Below, piece after piece: positions 7,690 to 15,608 of a DNA stretch of 64,000 nt. This stretch comes from Pseudomonadales bacterium. Its GTDB lineage: Bacteria > Pseudomonadota > Gammaproteobacteria > Pseudomonadales > Azotimanducaceae. The stretch's first letter is position 1. Each line of letters begins with the position of its first letter. Below the pieces are notes generated by a model that worked only from the letters and a program-made list of their open reading frames with translations, ran no database searches and was not told where the DNA came from. The position numbers were made by a program, and so were the translations under genes. Location of the stretch: NCBI GenBank assembly GCA_022822135.1, contig JAJECH010000025.1, positions 62,001 through 126,000 on the forward strand, read 5' to 3'.

Positions 7690-9729
7690 TTGACTGACTC
7701 GACACTTCCGAAAAGTTCGAACGAAAAAGCTCGTTCGAACATACTTCAAGAAGTCATTGGTAAGAACCAATTCGATGACCGTATCGATACCCAGTCCGAT
7801 CTGAACACTTGGGAAGCACTTCGGGTTATCGGCCGATCGTTACACCAGATATCTTCTGAACGAAGCCTCTTCAGCGCTAAGGTAGTCCTTGAGCTGGCAC
7901 TCATCATCCCCGGTTTGTACCTTCCTTGGCTAGGCAAGATCGTCATCGACAATGTCATCCAGCAACGACCCTTCAATACGACCGAGATCGAATTTCCACC
8001 TTTTATGCAGCCTGTTCTGACCCTTGTTCAAGATCAGGACCCGCTGCAAATCATGCTTTCCATTTCGATCATCTTTATCGTCGGTATGGTTTTTCTAGGC
8101 ATGAGGACGTATGGTCTTGGCGCAGGACTCCACGAAGGTCAGGACGCTGCGACGCAAGCCGAAAACCAGATAAGTGCGTCCTATTCCTCCGGAAGTGGCT
8201 TTTTGGGTTTGGCGGCGTTCATGGTCGGTGTACGTCTCACCCAACGATTAGCGAATCGACTGCGAACGCGACTTTTTGAACGTTTGAGTCGCATGCCGAT
8301 GGCTGTTTTGGACGATCAACGTATCGGGGACAGCATTTATCGGGTCATGTATGACGTCCCGATGGCGCCTGATCTATTTCTTCAGCTCACCATCGTGCCA
8401 TTCTTGATGATGCTTAATGCTGGAATCAATCTATACGTACTGCAATACTCTTACGGCGACGTGTCTCCAGAACTTATCTGGATCGCGTGGGCGACCGTTC
8501 CCGTCGCGTTTCTCGTCACGTTCCCATTCTCTGGCGCTATCCGTCGCACTAGCCAAAACAAACGAGCTGCTGGCTCCGCGACGACAAATGCGATGGAAGA
8601 ATCCGTTTCGAACGTCGCCGCTGTCCAGAGTCTAGGAGCCACCGGCGAACAATCGAGTCGATTCGCCGCGCGCAGTGAGCAGTCCTTCCTACGCGAGCGG
8701 TATTTCATCGCGGTCGTGATCGTCTGTTCGTGTATCTTCGCGGCGGTCTCTGGCCTTGCCGGAATTTACGTAATGATTCTGGTGAGCGACCGCATCATCG
8801 ACGGTGTCATGTCACCTGGAGATTACGCGGCGCTGATTGGTATTTTCTGGAGCATCGCAATGCCAGCTGCGTATCTTGGGGCGTATTGGATCAAAATCCA
8901 GGACGTGATCGCAGCGGTGCGGCGCGTGTTTTTCTTCATGGACTTCGAGTCCGAAGAGGACTTCAATCAAGACGGTGACGAATGCACTTCAATCGAGCGG
9001 GAGATCACGTTTGAAGATATCGGCTATACGTATCCGAACGGCACACAGGCATTGGTCGACATCAACCTCTCGTTCAAGGTCGGCGACCTCGTTGCAATCG
9101 TCGGCCCGACCGGATCTGGCAAAACAACGCTTGCGTACCTGATCCCATCCGTACTTCAACCTACTGCTGGTCGCGTGTTAATCGACGGACGCGACGCTAG
9201 CGAATTTAATCTCCAGAGTATTCGTCAGCAAGTGTCCTACGTACTGCAAGAACATGCGTTTCTATCTGCAACGATACGACACAACTTACTACTCGCGAAC
9301 CCAAACGCTACCGAGACTCAAATGTTTGAAGCTCTTGAAATCGCGGGATGCATGGAGTTTGTCAAAGACCTACCGAATGGTCTAGACACGCGATTAGGTC
9401 GCGGCGGAGACACCTTGTCCGTGGGACAACAACAACGCTTGTCAATCGCGCGAGGCTTGATACGGGACTCTCAAGTCCTGATCCTCGACGAACCCACTGC
9501 CGCACTCGATCCAAAAACCGAACAGTCGCTGTTAAGGTCCCTTCAAGAAGCAGCTGGGAGTCGACTAGTCGTTGTTATCGCTCACCGACTGTCGACAATT
9601 CGACACGCGGACCAGATCGTATTTATTGAAGAAGGGGAAATTCGGGAAACAGGTACGCACGACGAGCTTGTTGTGCGACCGAACGGCTCATATCGAGAAT
9701 ACGTAGAACTGCAAAACGCGTCTGTCTGA
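7690..9729 (+). CDS. ABC exporter half-transporter, subtype B (pair 1)
   Basis: A 679-residue half-exporter of subtype B. Subtype landmarks are FDDRIDT near the N-terminus (about 27), an EGQDAATQAEN segment before the third helix, and LDDQRIGDSIYRVMYDVP in the first coupling region. The ATPase domain has Walker A GPTGSGKTT (about 471), LSVGQQQR (about 575), Walker B LILDEPTAALD (about 595) and AHRLST (about 630). Both ATP sites of the A/B heterodimer look catalytically complete, unlike many heterodimeric exporters where one site is degenerate. The start is TTG 15 nt after the A gene, with no obvious ribosome-binding site. The pair likely forms one exporter in the inner membrane. Confidence 0.85.
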   Translation: MTDSTLPKSSNEKARSNILQEVIGKNQFDDRIDTQSDLNTWEALRVIGRSLHQISSERSLFSAKVVLELALIIPGLYLPWLGKIVIDNVIQQRPFNTTEIEFPPFMQPVLTLVQDQDPLQIMLSISIIFIVGMVFLGMRTYGLGAGLHEGQDAATQAENQISASYSSGSGFLGLAAFMVGVRLTQRLANRLRTRLFERLSRMPMAVLDDQRIGDSIYRVMYDVPMAPDLFLQLTIVPFLMMLNAGINLYVLQYSYGDVSPELIWIAWATVPVAFLVTFPFSGAIRRTSQNKRAAGSATTNAMEESVSNVAAVQSLGATGEQSSRFAARSEQSFLRERYFIAVVIVCSCIFAAVSGLAGIYVMILVSDRIIDGVMSPGDYAALIGIFWSIAMPAAYLGAYWIKIQDVIAAVRRVFFFMDFESEEDFNQDGDECTSIEREITFEDIGYTYPNGTQALVDINLSFKVGDLVAIVGPTGSGKTTLAYLIPSVLQPTAGRVLIDGRDASEFNLQSIRQQVSYVLQEHAFLSATIRHNLLLANPNATETQMFEALEIAGCMEFVKDLPNGLDTRLGRGGDTLSVGQQQRLSIARGLIRDSQVLILDEPTAALDPKTEQSLLRSLQEAAGSRLVVVIAHRLSTIRHADQIVFIEEGEIRETGTHDELVVRPNGSYREYVELQNASV

Positions 9730-9958
9730 TTTCAGGTGTCGTACGCGTCCGTTCGCTAGACCGCATGCCTTTCGATGTAGGTGCGTGAGCAATGTGTCGT
9801 GAATCCGTACGGTTCTCTGAACGCCAGCGATCTTCATCATCTGTTTGTATCCATAGAATTCAATATGTTGTGATTGTGTAACGAAAAGTAGTCGTTTCCT
9901 TAGGTGCAAGCCATTATTCGGCGTAATAAAATCTACTGAAACAGCGCGCACATTAATC

Positions 9959-11002
9959 ATGACCGACAACGGAGCGCACCAATCCCGCCGACAAACGGTG
10001 GCAATGGAAACGCTCACGTACAAACGCTACCCGTTTTCTTACTTCCCAACAGGCTGGTATTACGTCGCCCGAAGCAAGGAACTTCGACCTGGCAAGCTCG
10101 TTGGACAGCAGTGGTGCGGCGTACACATCGTTGCTTGGCGAAACGAAGAAGGCAAAGTTTGCGTAGCGGATGCCTACTGCCCGCATCTCGGTGCGCGAAT
10201 GACGCCCGAAGCAGGAGGGCGTGTCGTCGACGGTCGTTTGAAGTGCCCGTTTCACGGATTTGAGTACGACGTCTCGGGTGCGTGCATGCATACGCCAAAC
10301 GCGCCGCCTCCGCGAACCTGCGAACTCGTAACGTACCCTACATGTGAACGAAACGATGTCGTGTTCGCTTATCACGGTGGCGAACCTAAATTTGAACTTC
10401 CCTTTATCGACGACGAAGGATGGACCCTCAGGATATGGGGCAAAAAGACATTTAATACACACATACAAGAAATACCCGAAAATGCGCTCGATCTGAACCA
10501 CTTTCAATTCGTCCACGGTGTGAATGAGGTTGAAGAAACGGGAACGCCAGAAGTGAACGGGCAGCATTTCTATACTGCCATCGATACGCGAGGGCGTCTT
10601 AATTTGCCATTTGCGCGACACCTGCAGTTCGACTCACACGTCGACTTTCACATGTGGGGACTTGGTTATTTCTTCTTTGAAACTACATCTCCAGATACGG
10701 GCGTAGAAACACGCAGTTGGCTTTTCGGCGTGCCCCAGCGCGACGCATTACTAACGTTAAACTACGCCGTAGCCGTACGCGAAAATCCGTCTCAACGCCT
10801 ACAAGTCTTGAAGTGGTTACCGACCCAATGGCGCACCTTGCTAGTCTGCAAGTTGGTCCACATGGAAACAAGCCTCACGCTTGAACAAGATCGGGAAATC
10901 TGGAATTCGAAGCGATTTCGCGCCTCGCCACGCCTCGCCAATACCGATGGATCAATCCTAGCGTATCGACGCTACTGTCAACAGTTCAACGCACCCATCT
11001 AA
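9959..11002 (+). CDS. Rieske-type non-haem iron oxygenase
   Basis: A 347-residue Rieske oxygenase alpha-type protein. The [2Fe-2S] ligands are C74-x-H76 and C96-x2-H99 (CPHLG...CPFHG). The mononuclear iron site is in ENALDLNHFQFVH with Asp178, His181 and His186. The spacing resembles the KshA/cholesterol-7-desaturase (DAF-36) branch, where NALDxxHF-VH is typical, rather than aromatic dioxygenases. That branch acts on sterols or other bulky hydrophobic substrates and needs a separate reductase, which is not seen nearby. It lies 229 nt after ABC pair 1 on the same strand and may belong to the same functional set. A second possible start is Met16. Confidence 0.87.
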   Translation: MTDNGAHQSRRQTVAMETLTYKRYPFSYFPTGWYYVARSKELRPGKLVGQQWCGVHIVAWRNEEGKVCVADAYCPHLGARMTPEAGGRVVDGRLKCPFHGFEYDVSGACMHTPNAPPPRTCELVTYPTCERNDVVFAYHGGEPKFELPFIDDEGWTLRIWGKKTFNTHIQEIPENALDLNHFQFVHGVNEVEETGTPEVNGQHFYTAIDTRGRLNLPFARHLQFDSHVDFHMWGLGYFFFETTSPDTGVETRSWLFGVPQRDALLTLNYAVAVRENPSQRLQVLKWLPTQWRTLLVCKLVHMETSLTLEQDREIWNSKRFRASPRLANTDGSILAYRRYCQQFNAPI

Positions 11003-11041
11003 CGGCTCGATCTAACGTTCTGCGCACCGTCGCACAGCTTG

Positions 11042-13900
11042 CTAATCGTCATGAATCTCAACGATACCCTGATCACCATCGATACTGATCATCTGACCGT
11101 GTTTGATGCGCTTGGTGCCATCGCCAACACCTAACACCGCTGGGATGCCATATTCCCGTGCGACGATCGAACCGTGAGCCAAAATACTGCCGACGTCCGT
11201 TACCAACCCGACCGCATGGGCAAATAGTTGCGTCCAGGCAGGTGTCGTTAACGGGCTCACCAAAATCGAACCTGGCGCCATGTTTTCAAATTCAGCGGCA
11301 CCGGTAATTACGGAAGCGGGAGCTGTAACGCGTCCTGGACTGACTGGAAAACCGCGCATCATGTCTGAATCAGCTTCGTTCTTGATCTGGGTTTCCTTGA
11401 AAGCAATCCCGTCGATCTGACTTGCTTCCAACGGAAGCGTTCCTGGCGGGTGATGCTTCTTCCGAGCTTCGCGAAGCTCTCGGCGTTCTACCGCAATATC
11501 ACCAAGTTCGGGTGCGGCAACACGCTTCGAACGGCATTCAATCGCTCGTTTTAGCTCGGTTGTTTCGAGGAAATAAACATCGTTCGACTCACGTAGCGTA
11601 CCAATCGAGACAAGGCGAGATCCCAACTCATGCGCCATCGGCCGCAGTACACCCCAAGTGAAGCCAAACATAAATGCGACCTCTTCACGAATATAGTGAT
11701 ATTTGCGAGCCAACCACAAGCGGAATCTAAACTGCCAATACTCAAGACCGTCTAAGAGCCCACTTATCTCCTCGAACTTTTCTTCCCGAATCGATTTCGT
11801 GCGTAACTCTTGATTGCGTGGGTGGTACTCCGAGTCCGCAACCATCGCCTTTAAGGTCGTCATCATCGCAGCGGGATCTTCCACCTGAGTTGGTTCGACG
11901 AAGTCCATGCTGTACCCTTGATGCCCGTATGTGGTGAGATAGACATCAATCAGTTCGTTTACCTTAACAGCATCGGTACGTTCAAGAAGCCTGTCCCGTA
12001 AGAACCGAATGGGGGTCACCTGAACAAAGTATGCAAGGTCCTTGCTCTTACGGACCTCTTCAGCGATTTCAAATAACGCTGCGTTTGCTTGCATCGTCTT
12101 TGATTCAATTCCGGAAAGGAATTGACCGCTGATGAAGTTGTGATCTGGGAGTGTCTCACGCAAGAAACACTGTAGCTGATCATCAGTCGATTTCGCCACG
12201 CCGAACGTGTGGCTTGAATTACTGGACCAGTAATATCCCTCCTCGATCCCCATTTCCCAGATACCCGCTAACAGTTGCTCGTCACTCGCTGTTTCGGGAT
12301 CGATCTTTGACCATTTCTCTCGAATGCCTTGTAGACGAGGGTGCGTCACTTTAAACCACTCGCCAAGCTGCCGGTCGTTCCATTCGCTGTTGTTGAAGGC
12401 AACATACGTCGGATTCTTACTTTCTGGCATCGTAATGCGAATGGCAAGGTCTTCGGATGATTCAGCAGCTCGCCATGTATCGAACGCCTCGCAGTCGACT
12501 TGAGACAAGTCCTCTCTGAACATTTCTATATCGCGTTCACGAACTAAACGGTCGGTTTCTAAAGCTTCTCTCCTCAGGCGCGCAATCTCAGATTCTTTTT
12601 TCTTACCTGCCTTATCTCCTTGACGGCCTTCAGCACTTTGCTTTTCTGCAGCTAGCTCTGCTGCGTCGATTTCCGCATCGTCGACTGGCAGCAATCCCTT
12701 CTCTCGAGCTTGATCATGAACGATTTGAAAGTCGAAACGCTGGTACGCATATCCATTCACAGCGATAAACATAGGACCACCACCTACCATAAGGCTCTGA
12801 CCTTTCCTCGTGGATTCAAGTCCCTCGGTTAGATACAACTCCTCGAATAGCGGACTGATCGGGTCGGGCATGTTTTCGACGATTTGTCGTCGAGACACAT
12901 ACGTCGCGGGTTCGGGTACCTCCCACTCGATATCGATCGGTTGTACCGGTAGATTGGTTATCGGTCGGGATTGAAGCAGATGAATCTTGCCGTCACAGAT
13001 CGCCCACTCAATGTCTTGTGGAACGTCTTCGTATAAGGTAACAACCTTCTCTGCAACTCCCCAAAGATCGTGGACCTGCTCATCCGTTAGCGCCGAAACC
13101 GATTGAAGTTCACTGGAGACTTCTCGATTCAGCGTGCCCTGCTCGTCGGTTGCGTCAATTTGCAACTCCTTCGTGCCGATCATCGACTCTTTGATTGAGC
13201 CGTCTGATCGACTGACGATGAACGTATCCGGTGTGATCTGGCCACTTACCACAGCTTCGCCTAAGCCGTAGCTCGCGTTGATCACCATTTCTGCTCGTTC
13301 GCCAGTCGCCGGATTTGCCGAAAAAAGAATGCCGGCAACCTCGGCTGGTATGAGTAACTGCACCACCACGGACATTGCCACGGATTCTTGCGCTATTCCG
13401 TTCTGATGGCGATAGTTCAATGCTTGCGGCGTCCAGAGTGACGCCCAACAGCGCTTTACTGCCGCAACGACCTCGTCTGCACCGTGGATGTTTAGGTAGG
13501 TCTCCTGCTGACCAGCAAATGAAAGATCAGGTAGATCTTCAGCATTCGCGGAAGAACGTACGGCAACTGCCGGGTTTTCCTGCTCGAATTCACGATACGC
13601 GGCTGTAACCTGATGCTCTAGTTCTGTCGAAACCGGCGCCGTATCGAACAATGCTCGGATTTCATGCGACGCTTGCTCAAATGAAGCTTGACCGTTGACG
13701 AGCGCCGGTTTTGCGCACGCCAAAATTTTTGACTGTAGGTCGTTTTCCGCCACGAAATCCTTGTACGCACTGGTTGTGACGTGAAATCCTGTTGGTACGT
13801 GAAACCCGTGGTTGACGAGGTTCGTAAGCGAGCGTCCCTTTCCTCCGAGTAGTTCAAGATCGTGATTTTCGGTCAAAAAAGGTTCTATGAAATTTACCAA
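11042..13900 (-). CDS. PEP-utilising dikinase-like enzyme, rifampin phosphotransferase type
   Basis: A 952-residue protein with the three-part layout of rifampin phosphotransferase and PEP synthase relatives. The N-terminal ATP-grasp domain (about 1-330) has GGKGRSLTNL, AVRSSANAEDLP and FAGQQETYLN. A variable central region (about 330-830) includes a Lys/Glu-rich stretch. The C-terminal swivelling domain carries the phospho-accepting His909 in LAHGSIVAREYGIPAV. Such enzymes transfer the beta-phosphate of ATP through this histidine to an acceptor. There is no PEP/pyruvate-binding C-terminal barrel, so it is not a classical PEP synthase or PPDK. The acceptor is probably a small molecule bound by the central domain. 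It reads toward the Rieske gene, 39 nt away. The divergent 13901-14086 gap should hold its promoter. Confidence 0.82.
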   Translation of the reverse strand: MVNFIEPFLTENHDLELLGGKGRSLTNLVNHGFHVPTGFHVTTSAYKDFVAENDLQSKILACAKPALVNGQASFEQASHEIRALFDTAPVSTELEHQVTAAYREFEQENPAVAVRSSANAEDLPDLSFAGQQETYLNIHGADEVVAAVKRCWASLWTPQALNYRHQNGIAQESVAMSVVVQLLIPAEVAGILFSANPATGERAEMVINASYGLGEAVVSGQITPDTFIVSRSDGSIKESMIGTKELQIDATDEQGTLNREVSSELQSVSALTDEQVHDLWGVAEKVVTLYEDVPQDIEWAICDGKIHLLQSRPITNLPVQPIDIEWEVPEPATYVSRRQIVENMPDPISPLFEELYLTEGLESTRKGQSLMVGGGPMFIAVNGYAYQRFDFQIVHDQAREKGLLPVDDAEIDAAELAAEKQSAEGRQGDKAGKKKESEIARLRREALETDRLVRERDIEMFREDLSQVDCEAFDTWRAAESSEDLAIRITMPESKNPTYVAFNNSEWNDRQLGEWFKVTHPRLQGIREKWSKIDPETASDEQLLAGIWEMGIEEGYYWSSNSSHTFGVAKSTDDQLQCFLRETLPDHNFISGQFLSGIESKTMQANAALFEIAEEVRKSKDLAYFVQVTPIRFLRDRLLERTDAVKVNELIDVYLTTYGHQGYSMDFVEPTQVEDPAAMMTTLKAMVADSEYHPRNQELRTKSIREEKFEEISGLLDGLEYWQFRFRLWLARKYHYIREEVAFMFGFTWGVLRPMAHELGSRLVSIGTLRESNDVYFLETTELKRAIECRSKRVAAPELGDIAVERRELREARKKHHPPGTLPLEASQIDGIAFKETQIKNEADSDMMRGFPVSPGRVTAPASVITGAAEFENMAPGSILVSPLTTPAWTQLFAHAVGLVTDVGSILAHGSIVAREYGIPAVLGVGDGTKRIKHGQMISIDGDQGIVEIHDD

Positions 13901-14086
13901 TAGAGTGTCCGGATTAAGAACAAGGTCCGATGAGGCGGAATGCGATTTTAGTTAGGGAACCGTATGACAACTGCACCATAGACAATTCACGCTATCCTCC
14001 AGTGGAATTAGCAGTTTCTCGTTTGTTCAACCAAGCTTTCAAGTGTCCGTAGAAACCTTCTCAGAACCGCTTTGGGGGTCGCCAAC

Positions 14087-14836
14087 GTGAAAATCCTTGT
14101 GTTCGCGGACGTCCACGGCAACGCGACCGCACTCAAAGCCGTCTTGCAAAAAGAACGCGATTTCGACTCAGTCGTTTTCTTGGGCGACGCGGTATCACCA
14201 GGACCCCAGCCGAATGAGACGATTGAGCTGATCTCAGAGATGAAGGGGGTGTTCATTCAAGGCAACCACGAACGCACAATGCTTGATCCTGGGTCGATCA
14301 TAAATTGGCCTGACGGGCACAAGGCACTCATGGAATGGATTTACGATGAATTCTCCGACTTGGGATATCAGTTTCTGAGATCATTTAGTTCGCCTGGCGA
14401 ATTTGACCTAGATGGCCGTACCTTCGTATTGGCTCATGGCGATGAGAACGAATCTGTTCGCCACGTCTACCCTGACAGTCCCGCTCAGCTATTCGAAGCA
14501 TTCACATATGGAAATGACGCAGCTCATGTGCTCTTTGGACACTCCCACATTCAATTTGAGCGTAATCTAAACGGTCAACTCTTCACCAACCCTGGCAGCA
14601 TTGGGCAAATTCGATGCGGACATGTGGCTGCGTGCTATGGACTACTGGAGGACGGGAAATTCACCCACCACCATGTGGCCTACGATCCAACGCCCTGGCT
14701 TGATGCTTGGGATCGGATATCCTCGCTTCGTTCATTCCCCGAGCTCATTGAGAGCTTCAAACAACAGACACTGACAGGCTATTCACTCGGTGAAGTCGAA
14801 CCGTGGGTAGGTTTCGCACGCAGAGGTTACCTCTGA
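14087..14836 (+). CDS. calcineurin-like metallophosphoesterase
   Basis: About 249 residues of the YfcE/diadenosine-polyphosphatase-like metallophosphoesterase type. All metal-binding motifs are present in order: FADVHGN at the N-terminus, GDAV, GNHE, an AHGD loop and GHSH, followed by NPGSIGQ. A dinuclear metal centre and phosphodiesterase or phosphatase activity are expected, and the natural substrate is unknown. The GTG at 14087 is preferred because GGGGG lies about 7 nt upstream. A TTG five codons earlier is the alternative. It is divergent from the PEP-utilising enzyme at 13900. Confidence 0.85.
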   Translation: MKILVFADVHGNATALKAVLQKERDFDSVVFLGDAVSPGPQPNETIELISEMKGVFIQGNHERTMLDPGSIINWPDGHKALMEWIYDEFSDLGYQFLRSFSSPGEFDLDGRTFVLAHGDENESVRHVYPDSPAQLFEAFTYGNDAAHVLFGHSHIQFERNLNGQLFTNPGSIGQIRCGHVAACYGLLEDGKFTHHHVAYDPTPWLDAWDRISSLRSFPELIESFKQQTLTGYSLGEVEPWVGFARRGYL

Positions 14837-14898
14837 CTATTAAAGAGCAACCGCAGCCAATCTTAAACGAGATGGTCAGACGCATTGTGTCGATGTTG

Positions 14899-15255
14899 CT
14901 AACTTGAGGCAGCCGCTGCCGCACCTGAACTAGCTGCTATAGCCGCGAGCATTGCGGCCTGTTGTTGGGCAATGACTTGCAATGCCGCTAGCGCGCCCTG
15001 ATTCGGGGTGCCCATCGTGCAGGCACCGTAACCCAATCTCGGCAGATCATTCACCCAGCGAACTTCACCGTCGCTTAGATTCAAGGCGTACACGTGACCT
15101 TTTGTAGCAGCAAATGCGGTATCGTCATCCCGAACGATACTCGTCGTATCGGATCCGCGTAAATGCGTCCGCCATAGTTCTACCCCGTCAGACTTGCGAA
15201 CGCAGACGACATGACCTTTGATCCCGACTAGGAGGATGGAATCGGATTCCATCAA
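14899..15255 (-). CDS. two-blade PQQ-like beta-propeller mini-protein with Ala-rich tail
   Basis: A 118-residue protein built from two PQQ/quinoprotein-type repeats, GHVVCVRKSDGVELWRT and GHVYALNLSDGEVRWVN, followed by a tail of about 35 residues very rich in Ala, Gln and Ser. A normal propeller needs six to eight blades, so this can only be a fragment of one unless it oligomerises. There is no signal peptide, so a cytoplasmic location is expected, unlike BamB or quinoprotein dehydrogenases. It overlaps the upstream paralogue (15252-15524) by 4 nt (ATGA), implying translational coupling. The two align along their length, so they are tandem duplicates rather than halves of one broken gene. Confidence 0.72.
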   Translation of the reverse strand: MMESDSILLVGIKGHVVCVRKSDGVELWRTHLRGSDTTSIVRDDDTAFAATKGHVYALNLSDGEVRWVNDLPRLGYGACTMGTPNQGALAALQVIAQQQAAMLAAIAASSGAAAAASS

Positions 15256-15524
15256 TTCTCACTCGAGTCCGGCGTTGCCGCGATTAATACGGTCCCGCGT
15301 CCAAGTTTGGGTAATTCGTTCGTCCAAAGAATCGTACCGGTGTTAGGATCGAGTCGATACAACTCGCCGCCCGCGCTGGCATACACAGCATCGGGTTCGA
15401 CCGCGAGCGTCACCAACTGAGAGGCCCGACGTGGCAGCGTGGTGCGCCACACTTCGGTGCCGTCCGTTTTCCGAATACGTACGACAGAGTTCTTAATTGC
15501 TACAAACAGATCATCCTTCGCCAT
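15252..15524 (-). CDS. two-blade PQQ-like beta-propeller mini-protein
   Basis: A 90-residue paralogue of the next gene, with two blade repeats (SVVRIRKTDGTEVWRT and GELYRLDPNTGTILWTN) but without the Ala-rich tail. The shared features are a LxVxIKxxVVxxRKxDG start, EVWRT or ELWRT in the first blade and (N/D)ELPxLGxG at the end of the second. It has no signal peptide or membrane segment. The pair is 84 nt downstream of the M16 protease on the same strand and may be in its transcript. A hetero-oligomeric propeller made from both gene products is a reasonable but untested idea. Confidence 0.7.
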   Translation of the reverse strand: MAKDDLFVAIKNSVVRIRKTDGTEVWRTTLPRRASQLVTLAVEPDAVYASAGGELYRLDPNTGTILWTNELPKLGRGTVLIAATPDSSEN

Positions 15525-15608
15525 AACAAACCCAACTCCAAGTGTGTGTGTTTGTCCGCTGCGTCATCGATATCCCGCAAGGCTGCTCAACCAATCGAAG
15601 CAAACACA

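Noticed and set aside
7715-7740. Two copies of the palindrome GTTCGAAC 10 bases apart, resembling a LexA-type operator
   Set aside because: They lie inside the coding start of the ABC subtype B gene, and the spacing does not match a known LexA box.
14899-15524. One PQQ-propeller gene split by a frameshift
   Set aside because: The two pieces are homologous to each other along their length and overlap as ATGA, so they are tandem duplicates.
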